In this document: piece by piece, positions 8,751 to 17,513 of the stretch | Position numbering within the stretch: the stretch's first letter is position 1 | Layout of the letters: the number at the start of each line of letters is the position of its first letter | Origin: Diplocarpon mali | Taxonomy: Eukaryota; Ascomycota; Leotiomycetes; Helotiales; Drepanopezizaceae | Assembly: GCA_024741835.1 (NCBI GenBank) | Contig: JAENRP010000555.1 | Coordinates: 1 to 18,979, forward strand | Direction: 5' to 3' | DNA length: 18,979 bases | Position numbers and translations under genes: made by a program | Notes under the pieces: generated by a model | What the model was told of the DNA's origin: nothing | Seen by the model: the letters and a program-made list of their open reading frames with translations, nothing else | The model's database searches: none

Positions 8751-10614
8751 GGCCTTTTATAAATCTAAGGATAGCAGTTTCTTTAAAGACTTGAAAAGAG
8801 ATCTGAATTATATAAAGAAGGCCTTGCTAAGAGTATTAAACCCTTTACTCCCTCTTTTAGTAAAAAGAAACGCTCCTTTAAAGATAGCTTATTAGATTAG
8901 CCTAATCTTAGCCTTAGCAATCGGCGCCCTTTACTACCGCTTTATAATTAGGGTAAGATAAGCTATATAAACTTAAGAACTAGCGCTTAAAGAGTTTACA
9001 TTTATAAGCTCTATTTATAATTTAGACTAAGAGATTAATCGCCGAGAATCGGCTAGGCAAGCTGAAATTAGCTCCCTTGGCCTTAGTTCGGCGCTGCAAG
9101 CTAAGTATAAGAGTAATAATAAGCTAATAGACTAGAAGCTCCCGCCTTAGTACGCTAAGTTCAAGAATGTCTTTAGTCGCTAAGCCTTTAATTAGCTACC
9201 GAAACTTAGGCTAAGGGTAGATTATAAAATTGAGCTAATAGGCGAAAACAACTTAATAATCGAACCCTTCTGCCGCCTTACTAATAAATAGCTCTTAAAG
9301 GTTAAGAGTTATATTCTTAAGAACTTATATAAAGGATTTATTAAAGCTTTAAGTTCCCTTTAAGTAGCCCTAATCCTCTTTATTAGAAAAGCTAATAGCT
9401 CCTTATATTTATATATTAATTATCGGAAACTGAACGCCTTAATAAAGAAAGACCCTTACTTAATTCCCTTTATTAATAAGATAATAGCATATATATCGAA
9501 AGCTTATATTTTTATAAAGATTAATATATAATAAGCCTTCTACTATATTTATATATTAGCTGATGCTAAGGACCTAACTACCTTTCGCATGCGCTATAAG
9601 ACTTATAAGTATAAGGTTTTACCATTTGAGCTAATAAATAGGCCTGCTACCTTTTAGAGGTTTATTAACGATATTCTCTTTAAGCACCTTAATGATTTCT
9701 ACTCTACCTACTTAGATAATATTCTAATCTACTTAAAAAACTCCTTTAATTATAAGATTTATATTAAGAAGATCTTAAGAATTCTTTAATACTATGGCCT
9801 TTAAGCAAATATTAAGAAAAGCGAGTTTAGGGTTATTAAAACTAAGTTCTTAGGGTTTATTATTAGAGTTTATAAAATTAAGGTAGACTTTAATAAGGTC
9901 TTAGTTATTTAGGAGTAGAAATACGCTAAGAATATATATAGTATATAAAGCTTCTTAAGGTTCTATAACTTCTATCGAAGGTTTATTTAAGGCTATAGTT
10001 ATATCTGCCGACCTTTAATAGCTCTTATAGGGAACGTTCCTTTTGATTTTAATAATACTTATAAAGAAGCTTAGGAAACTTTGCGCTTAAGCCTTTAAAT
10101 AACTCTGATTTTATACTACTACTACCTTTAGAAGTAGATAAGGCTTAAGACCGACGCCTTTAATAATATAGTCGCTAGCGTACTCTCTTAACTTTAAGAA
10201 GACGATGATTACTACCTAATTGGGTATTTCTTAAAGACTATAAATAATGCTAAGCTAAATTACCTTATTTATAATAAGGAGCTCTTAGCGATTTTTAAAT
10301 CGTTCTACTACTATAAGGCAGAGCTACTTAAGGCTTAGAAAATAATATGCGTATATATAGATCATAAGGCCTTTAAGTACTTTATAATAACTAAGGACTT
10401 AATAGCCTAGCAAGCTCGCTAGGCGGAGTTCTTCGCTAATTTCAACTTCCTTATTATATACCAAATAGGTATAATAAATACGCTAGCTAATACACTCTCC
10501 TATTAAGACTAGGAGCTGACCCCTCTTAAGGCTAGGAAACGAGCTTTACGCTACTAGCAGCTCTTGCCTAATGATAAGTTCTTTATAGAAGTACTTACCA
10601 TTAGAAACGATTCT

Positions 10615-10682
10615 ACTCGCAGGCCCGCTCTATAAGTAACTTTAGCGCAGATCAATTCTACTCCTAGGCCCGGCCTATAAGT
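10615..10682 (+). repeat. Two palindromic modules in the GypA RNase H-integrase linker
   Basis: Copies lie at 10615-10637 and 10660-10682, again 45 bp apart and in the pol frame (T-R-R-P-A-L-stop-V and T-P-R-P-G-L-stop-V). The stop in each replaces the CGA of better-preserved copies. This is a second independent linker of the same element carrying the module. GypB does not extend this far, so its age relative to GypB cannot be judged. Confidence 0.9.
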
Positions 10683-12039
10683 GACAATTATACCAATCGC
10701 GCTAATAGAGGCACCTGCCGACCCAACGTCTAAAGTCAAGTATAATATAGCGAGCTACTATATTATCAATAAGGTCATTTAAGCTAATAAGACCTCCCTT
10801 AAGCTATAGAAGTTCTAAGACAAGGCGTAGAGCTATAGCCTCGACTATAAACTCAGCTAAGGCAAACTCTTTTTCTAAGGTAGACTTATTATACTATTAT
10901 AACCTCTTAAACTATAAATAGCCCTAATTCGTTATATATATAAGCAACCTTGCGTCGCATATGCTAGAATCGGGAAAACAAGGCTTCTAATAGGAAGAAA
11001 ATACTACTAGAAAAGCCTTAGTAGCAATATCGGCACTTATATTTAAAACTATTATTATTTAAAAATGAAAGCTTATTATAATAAAACCCCAGGTTTCTTA
11101 TAACCCTTGCCAATTCCTAAATGAGCTTACTAATACTTAATAATAGATTTTATAAAGCTTCTGCTTAACAAACTTAGTTATAATTTTGCCCTTATAATTA
11201 TCGATAGGTTATTAAAGAAGGCAGTTTCAGTTCTATACTATAATTTAGTTGATGCAAAAGGCCTTATAGAATTGTTTTTAGTTTATTAGATATGCTATTT
11301 TAGCATATCTGACTCGATTCTATTAGATAAAGGCGCTTAATTCGTCTCTTCCTTTTAAAAAGAGCTCTATTAAATACTAAGTTCAAAGGTTAAGCTAACT
11401 ATAGCCTATAACCCTAATGTTAATAGCTAAACTAAGATCATAAACTAATACTTAAAATAACGCCTTAGGCCATTCTACTTATACTACTAAGACAATTGGA
11501 GTCGTCTCTTGCCTTTAATAGATATTACCCAATTGACCTTACCTTATAAATCCCTAGGGCAAATTTCCCCTTTTTAAGTGCTAAACGACTATAAAGCTCG
11601 CTCCTCTTAGAATTTAATTAACCTAGAGCCTTTATAGATAGCAACTGAGAGATTAAATTGTAAAATAGCGCTTTATATAGCTATTAGAGCTTAAAAAGTA
11701 GTCCAATTCGCTTAATTATCTCTTTAAGTATAATAAGTTAAAATAAAATAGCTTGCAGATCTCTACTGCTAGCCAATTGATTAGACTATAGGAGATAATA
11801 TGCTAATTAGTATTAAAAATTAGAAACTGGACCGGCCGAGCCGAAAGCTCTCCAATAAGTGGTATAGCCTAGTAAAAGTACTAGAAAAGCTAAGAGAAAG
11901 CTAAAAGCTATAATTGCATAATTCGCTTTATTCAATCTACCTTATATTCTACTCCCACTTACTATAAAAATATATTCCCAACCCTTTGCTAAGCTAAGCT
12001 TAAGAACCTCCTGCCCTAATTAAAGTATTATTAGAATAA

Positions 12040-12165
12040 GAGGAGTAGGAGATAGAAGAAATAATTGGATCTTATATTTAAGCTAAGAAGTTCGAATATT
12101 AGATTAAGTGGAAAGGAGCTAACGAAGACCTCGAGTAGTACTTATGCTTTAATGCTATAATAGTA
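12040..12165 (+). other. Chromodomain at the C-terminus of GypA integrase
   Basis: In the pol frame an E-I-E-E-I-I segment is followed, after about 15 residues, by I-K-W-K-G (Trp at 12109) and an acidic E-D-L-E stretch. This matches the chromodomain strand-strand-helix pattern. Chromodomains of this type bind methylated histone H3 in chromoviruses and can direct integration to heterochromatin; here that is inference from the family. RIP stops interrupt it. Confidence 0.85.
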
Positions 12166-12324
12166 CCGTATACTATTCGAGATTTCCATCTAAAGAACCC
12201 TTAAGCTAAGAGGCTATTAAGGGCGCTATTAAGCTAGCTTAGATCATATAATAATAGAGTTGACGATTATAGGGACCTAGAGGATAATACGCCTATAGAT
12301 ACAATTGCGTAGGCGCAGTTTTTC

Positions 12325-12336
12325 AAAGGGGGGGGG
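12325..12336 (+). other. GypA polypurine tract
   Basis: Three A followed by nine G lie directly before the LTR start. This is the standard plus-strand primer site of Ty3/gypsy elements, and it doubles as the last pol codons before the TAG at 12337-12339. Confidence 0.85.
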
Positions 12337-12339
12337 TAG

Positions 12340-12582
12340 TATTACGGCCGCATTATATATACGGTTATATCATATATTGAAGTCAGGTGCACGCTAAGGT
12401 AGCGAGGTGGCTGGATCACGTACACGCTAGTGAAGCACCTGTACTTATTCTGGAGGAGCTCTACCAGAGACTCTCTCTCTTCTTCATCTTTTCTTCTCTA
12501 TTATATAGCGTACCTCTTGAGGTAATACAGTCAGCGTCATTCGATTCTCGCCCCATTGTACGCTCCAGAGCAAGTCGTACCA
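12340..12582 (+). mobile_element. GypA 3' LTR, about 243 bp, largely spared by RIP
   Basis: It starts TATTACGGCCGC (from TGTTACGG, as in fungal gypsy LTRs) after the polypurine tract. It ends GTCGTACCA where homology to inverted GypB begins. By hand count, 12361-12480 contains 14 CA or TG dinucleotides, against 4 in a CopA stretch of equal length (1501-1620). A pyrimidine-rich CT run at 12469-12497 precedes a TATATAG sequence. A 78-codon open frame overlapping it (12387-12623) is a chance ORF in this less mutated DNA. No second copy of the LTR is in the window. Confidence 0.8.
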
Positions 12583-14519
12583 CTTATGATCTATATATAC
12601 GTATACAGTTTTCTAGGCCTTGAGTAGCTTTGCCTTGTACTGGTAGAACGATCTAAAAATCGCTAGGAGCTCCTTATTGTAAATAGGGTAATTCAGCTCG
12701 GCGTTATTTATAGTCTTCGAGAAGTACCCGATTAGGTAGTAGTTATTATCTTCCTAGAGTTAGGAGAGTATGCCGGCAACTATGCTATTAGAGGCGTTGG
12801 TCTTAAGCCTTATCTGCTTCTAAGGGTAATAGTAGTATAAAATCAGGGTTATTTAAAGGCTTAAGCGTAGAGTTTCCTAAGCTTCTTTATAAGTGTTATT
12901 AAAATCAAAAGGAATATTCCTTATAAGAGCTATTAAAGGTCGGTAAATACGATTATAGCTTTAAATAAACCTTTAGTAGAAGTTATAGAACCTTAAGAAG
13001 CTTTATATACTGCGTACATTCTTAGCGTATTTCTACTTTTAAATAATTAAGACCTTATTAAGGTCTACCTTAATTTTATAAACTCTAATAATAAACCCTA
13101 GGAACTTAGTCTTAGTAACCCTAAACTCGCTTTTCTTAATATCTACTTAAAGGCCGTAGCGTTAGAGAATTCCTAAGATCTTTTTAATATAAATCTTATA
13201 GTTAAGGGAGTTTTTTAAGTAGATTAGAATATTATTTAGGTAGGTAGAGCAAAAATCGTTAAGGTGCTTAAGGAGAATATTATTAATAAACCTTTAAAAG
13301 GTAGTAGGCCTATTTATTAGCTTAAATAGTAAAACCTTATATTTATAGGTTTTATAATATATGCAAAAGGTAGTTAGGTCCTTAGCGTTAGCTAATATAT
13401 AGATATAGTAGAAGACTTATTATATATCGATTTTTATAAAAACATAAGCTTTCGATATGCGTACTATTATCTTATTAATAAGTAGAATCGGGTAGGGGTC
13501 TTTCTTTATTAGGGCGTTTAGTTTCTAATAATCGATATATAGATATAAGGAGCTATTAGCTTTTCTAATAAAGAGGATTAGGGCTGCCTAAGGGGAACTC
13601 GAAGCTTTAATAAATCCTTTATATAGGTTTTTAAGAATATAGCTCTTAACCTTTAAGAGCTATTTATTAATAAGGCGGCAGAGGGGTTCGATTATCAAAT
13701 TGTTCTTACCTATTAGTTCGATTTTATAATTTACCCTTAGCCTAGTTTCTAGCAGTTGATTAAAGGCCTAGCGACTAAAGACGTTCTTAAACTTAGTATA
13801 TTAAAGCAGGAGCTTTTAGTCTATTAGCTTATTATTGCTCTTATACTTAGCTTATAGCGCCGAACTAAGGCTAAGGGAGCTAATTTCAGCTTGCTTAGCT
13901 GATTTTCGGCGATTAATCTCTTAGTTTAAATTATAAATAGAGCTTACGAATATAAACTCTTTAAGCGCTAGTTCTTAAATTTATATAGCTTATCTTACCT
14001 TAGTTATAAAGCAGTAGTAGAAAGCGCTAATTGCTAAGGCTAAGATTAGACTAATCTAGTAAGCTATCTTTAAAAGAGCGTTCCTCTTTATTAAAAGAGG
14101 GAATAAGAGGTCTAATACTCTTAGCAAGGCCTTCTTTATATAATTTAGATCTCTTTTTAAGTCTTTAAAGAAACTGCTATCCTTAAGTTTATAAAAGGCC
14201 ACTTATAAGCTAGGCCTAGGAGTGGAATTCGAGTTCGCAGTTTTCACTTATAAGCTAGGCCTAAGAGTAGAGTTCGAATTTGCAGTTTTCACTTATAGGC
14301 TAGGGCTAAGAGTGGAGTTTAAGGCGTTATTACTTGCTAGCACTAAGAGCTAGGCTTAGGCCATTCTTAGGTCTTCGTCCTTAGCGTCTATTATAGCTGC
14401 TTAACGATCGACGTCTTACTAGGCTATTAAGGGTTTTATTAGCTGCAAGAGATCGATTAGTACGCGTCGATTAAAGTAGGAGACAATAGGCATATCCTTA
14501 GGCTAGGATATACTATTTT
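12583..14519 (-). mobile_element. GypB: inverted fragment of the GypA family
   Basis: On the minus strand this matches GypA 8432-10368 over exactly 1937 bases; coordinates pair as x + y = 22951 throughout. It covers the protease end, the linker, RT and the first part of RNase H. It is cut at 12583 by the GypA LTR and at 14519 by the CopA-2 LTR. It is therefore the interior of an older gypsy copy that received both insertions. The last bases next to the GypA LTR (12583-12720) retain more CA/TG than the rest. Confidence 0.93.
12583..14519 (-). pseudogene. GypB pol remnant: protease end, RT and partial RNase H
   Basis: Read on the minus strand from 14519 to 12583, it contains the protease C-terminus (14519 to about 14330), the palindromic linker (14313-14201), RT (about 13720-13050) and RNase H up to its D-H-K motif at the 12583 junction. 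The RT active site reads Y-L-N-N at 13231-13242, so both catalytic Asp codons are changed, compared with one in GypA. There are many in-frame TAA/TAG codons and no net frameshift relative to GypA. It is non-functional. Confidence 0.9.
14201..14313 (-). repeat. Three palindromic modules in the GypB linker
   Basis: Copies lie at 14201-14223, 14246-14268 and 14291-14313, 45 bp apart. They are the exact positional counterparts of GypA 8728-8750, 8683-8705 and 8638-8660. Their presence in both copies shows the module entered the family before GypA and GypB separated. Confidence 0.9.
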
Positions 14520-14714
14520 TATTAAGCTTAAGTGAGTCGGCGCAGTAAGTAATAGAAACTTCTAAAGGTCGATAGTCGATATATTAGTAAGAGTTAGGGA
14601 AGGAAGGTTACCCCTTTCTTCCCTATAGCTATATATATATTAATATCCTATTGATTAAGCAGTAGGGTTATATGATAATACATTAAAGTAATAGCTATAT
14701 TACCTATCTTAATA
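14520..14714 (-). mobile_element. CopA-2 3' LTR, 195 bp, inverted
   Basis: This is the reverse complement of the CopA LTR and has the same 195-bp length as the other two copies. Its outer end is at 14520, next to GypB bases ATTTT, which would be the target duplication. Purines equivalent to the CopA-1 polypurine tract lie just beyond 14714. Confidence 0.85.
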
Positions 14715-14853
14715 CCCTTACTTAAACCTTACTCTAATTAACCTGCAGTCGGGAAAATAATAACTATCCTTTTACGCTAATCCAACTCTTAAGTATCTCT
14801 TTAAATTAAAAATAATTAATAAATAGCAACTTCTATTAAAATTACCAAACTCT

Positions 14854-15002
14854 ACTTATAAGGCAGGACTAAGAGTCAATTTTCCTAAAAGCGTTCCTTT
14901 ATAAGACTACGTAACTTAACTCGCGGTCTAGGCCTAAGAGTCGATTTAAAAACTTTCTTTTATAAGACTATATGACCTAACTTATAAAGCAGGCCTAGGA
15001 GT
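14854..15002 (-). repeat. Three palindromic modules in the CopA-2 3' untranslated region
   Basis: Copies lie at 14854-14876, 14919-14941 and 14980-15002, at the mirror positions of the three in CopA-1 (3672-3820). The region 14715-14853 between them and the LTR is AT-rich untranslated sequence matching 3821-3959. Confidence 0.85.
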
Positions 15003-15009
15003 CGTCCTT

Positions 15010-16919
15010 AAGCTTATTAAGCCCTTACTATCTTTTGCAACCTTAGTATATCTTTAAATGCTTTAAACTTTGCAACTATCTTTAATAGCTTTATAAATCC
15101 ATCTACTACTATTCGATTAGTTAGGATATAGATAATTGATAACTTATTCTTTATAATAAGGTTGTAAATAAAGTAGTAGGCAATATCAATATATTTCGAT
15201 CGCTTATATAAGTATAGATTCTTTATAAGTGCAATCGCCCTTATATTATCTACTTAAAGATTAATACAGTTCTTATCCTATTTAATATACTTAGCGAAAC
15301 TTATATCTTTTAGAACTTAAGCGATTTATAATCCTTGCTTATAATTTAATAATATCGATATATATTCGGCCTTAATGCTTGCAATAGCTACTGATTTCTA
15401 CTTCCTACTTCCTTATAATATAGGTCTGCTATATAGTACTGCTACACTTCTAGATTTACTTTTCTAACCTTTTATATTTGCCTAATTGGAATTAGTATAT
15501 ACTTTAAGCTTTGCGCTTATATATTTTATTAATCTATATCTTACCTTTTATATGATTATCAATTAAAGGTACCTTTTAAGTCGCTTAACTACATTCTTAT
15601 ATTAAATCGTTAGATCCTTTAGGTTCTAACTAAGTTGCTTAATAATAAAGGCGATATCTAGTCTTATATATACTATAGTATATATAATCGCTCCGATATC
15701 CTATTAGTACTTCTTTAGATCTCCTTTCTACTTATTTTTATTAGTAGGCTCTAACTTATTATACTTTCCTTCGATTAGAGTATACTTTAGCTTAAAGTTG
15801 GGAGCATAAGTAAAGAGTCCTATTCGGTCTAGGATCTTCTTAATATACTACTCTTAGTTTAATCAGAGTTCTTAAGTAGAGCGGTTCCTTATAACGCAGA
15901 TGCCGAGAATCTTATAAATTCCCTTTAGATCCTTAGTATTAAAACGTTTCTAAATAGTTATAAAGAACCAATCTAATTAAGTGGTTGTTTTTATAGCTAT
16001 AGTAATATTATCGATATATAGTAGCAACTTAATTCTACGCTTAGTATAGGTAAATAGATAAGGGTTAGCTAAGCTTTAAACGAATCCCATTTCTATTAAA
16101 GTAGAGCTATATAAGAGGTTCTAATTATAGGCTGATTATTTAAGCTTATAAATACTGCAGAGTATATAAAGAGAGTGGCTAGCGCATATAAGAATACCGT
16201 TAGGTTAAGAGAGAAAAATCCGTTCCTTTATAGTCGCTTTAGTAAATGCATTTTTAATATCGTACTATCTGCATTTAAGGTTCTTAGCGGCTACTATTGC
16301 TATAAATATATAAAGGGTATTTATGCAAACTATCAGCGCGAATATATCGAAGTAGTCTTCTCTATACTATTAGGAAAAGCCCTTAGTTATAAGCCTTGCC
16401 TTATAACGTTTTAAGGTCCTATCTGTATATATCTTAATTATAAAGACCTACTTCGTTAATACTAAGTTCATATCCTTTAGCATTAGTTCCTCTATCTATA
16501 TACCATTTGCAATAAGAGAGCTTATCTCCTCTTAGATTGCCTTATTCTATACTACTCTATTCTTTAGATTATTAATAGCTTTATTGTACGTCTTTAGAAG
16601 AGAGATTTTCATTATCCCCTTAGCGGTTAAGAACGCATTATCTTCGTCGAAGCTCTATTGAAGTTCGAGCTTATAGATCCTATGCGCTATTATAGCCTAG
16701 ATACGCTTAGACTCGCGTTTATCTAAGGTATCTTCCGGTTCTAAGTCTTTATTCCTCTTTAAAGGCATAGGTTCGGCTGTAGGTTCTATAGGCTTATTAT
16801 CTAAGGAACCGCTTTCTAATGGTAGAGGCTTATTATTACTTATACCTGTTTTAGGAATATCCTTTACTATAGGTACTTTAATTAAAGGGATGATAATATT
16901 AAAGTTGTTCCGTACTTTA
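15010..16919 (-). pseudogene. CopA-2 pol remnant: linker, reverse transcriptase and RNase H
   Basis: Read on the minus strand, it carries the CopA integrase-RT linker (16919 to about 16490), RT (about 16480-15780) and RNase H (about 15690-15050). The RT box reads Y-I-D-N at 16007-16018, while CopA-1 reads Y-I-N-D. The two copies thus lost different catalytic Asp residues, showing independent mutation after duplication. Stops are frequent; register with CopA-1 is perfect. The integrase half is missing because CopA-3 inserted at 16919. A 79-codon plus-strand open frame at 16175-16414 is an antisense shadow. Confidence 0.9.
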
Positions 16920-17114
16920 TATTAAGATAGGTGATACAGCTATCACTCTGATGTATTATCATATGACCCTACTGCTTAGTCAGTAGGATATTAATACGTA
17001 TATAGCTATAGGGAAGAAAAGGGTAACCTTCCTTCCTTAACTCTTACTAATATATCGACTATCGACCTTTAGAAGTTTCTATTACCTACTACACCAACTC
17101 ACTTAAGCTCAATA
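16920..17114 (+). mobile_element. CopA-3 5' LTR, 195 bp
   Basis: It starts TATTAAGATAGG exactly where CopA-2 homology stops and ends CTCAATA. It retains more CA/TG than the CopA-1 LTR (for example GATACAGC against GATATAGC), so it is the less mutated copy and the best guide to the family LTR. It contains a CATATG-centred palindrome shared with the CopB LTR. Confidence 0.88.
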
Positions 17115-17132
17115 GGTTATAAGCTTTAGCTA
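17115..17132 (+). other. CopA primer-binding site candidate
   Basis: GGTTATAAGCTTTAGC follows the LTR directly, where the tRNA primer site of a copia element is expected. RIP may have altered it, and I cannot name the tRNA. Confidence 0.45.
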
Positions 17133-17233
17133 AACCGATAATAGATTATTAACTTCCTTTAGAAAGCACTTGCGCTATAACTATTAGTAGGAAGTTGAAT
17201 AAGACTTATAGTAAGAGGCGAGCAATCGGCGAA

Positions 17234-17400
17234 TAAGAGGTATGATTCCCTATTTAGCTAACCTATATTGCAAGAGGTATAATTCCTTGCTCTATAACCC
17301 TTTGGTATTATAAGAGGTATAATTCCTTGCTTTACTATATTTCGTAAGAGGTGTGATTCCCTGCCTTATAGCCTAAAAACCCTTTTCGATAAGAGGACTT
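17234..17400 (+). repeat. Leader repeats in CopA-3, about four copies of an 18-20-bp unit
   Basis: The unit resembles AAGAGGTRTRATTCCYTGC and starts near 17235, 17272, 17312 and 17346, spaced 34-40 bp, with a degenerate fifth copy near 17391. The array lies between the primer-binding site and gag, the region where retroelement RNAs hold packaging signals and translation leaders. The rest of 17133-17513 shows no gene. Confidence 0.7.
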
Positions 17401-17513
17401 CCTCCTTATTTAATACTTTTATAATACCTACTATTTAATCATTTTGACTTTTCGATAGAAGGAGTGCCTTTAACTATTTAATTTATTTGATTTTAAACGC
17501 AATTCTATTTAAA

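Larger units (their letters stand above)
8134..12339 (+). pseudogene. GypA pol: protease, RT, RNase H, integrase and chromodomain remnant
   Basis: One frame (8134, 8137 and so on) stays open in register, apart from TAA/TAG, for about 1,400 codons. The protease (about 8140-8410) has its D-S-G box as N-S-K. A linker carries three palindromes. RT (about 9230-9900) has Y-L-D-D as Y-L-D-N at 9709-9720. RNase H (about 10035-10500) keeps T-D-A and D-H-K. A second linker has two palindromes. Integrase has an HHCC-like region (about 10870-11095) and a core with Asp at 11146 and 11326 and Lys at 11434 in place of Glu; the last pair has 35 residues between them, as in D,D(35)E. A chromodomain follows. 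The ORF ends F-F-K-G-G-G and TAG at 12337, with the polypurine tract encoding its tail, as is common in fungal gypsy elements. Confidence 0.93.
7464..12582 (+). mobile_element. GypA: Ty3/gypsy chromodomain retrotransposon, 5'-truncated
   Basis: The order is gag (partial), protease, RT, RNase H, integrase, chromodomain, polypurine tract and 3' LTR. RT before integrase plus the C-terminal chromodomain places it among the chromoviruses. The 5' LTR and gag N-terminus are cut off by CopB. Its 3' LTR abuts an inverted copy of the same family inside RNase H, so GypA seems to have inserted into GypB. Five palindromic modules sit in its linkers. Confidence 0.93.
14520..16919 (-). mobile_element. CopA-2: inverted 3' half of a CopA element
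   Basis: On the minus strand this equals CopA-1 1755-4154 over exactly 2400 bases (x + y = 18674). It comprises the integrase-RT linker, RT, RNase H, the 3' untranslated region and the 3' LTR. Its LTR end abuts GypB, so it inserted into GypB. At 16919 it is interrupted by the clean 5' LTR of CopA-3. Confidence 0.93.

Noticed and set aside
12387..12623. 78-codon plus-strand open frame
   Set aside because: It spans the GypA LTR and runs across the junction into inverted GypB; no family resemblance. It is open by chance in less mutated DNA.
16175..16414. 79-codon plus-strand open frame
   Set aside because: It is antisense to the CopA-2 reverse transcriptase.
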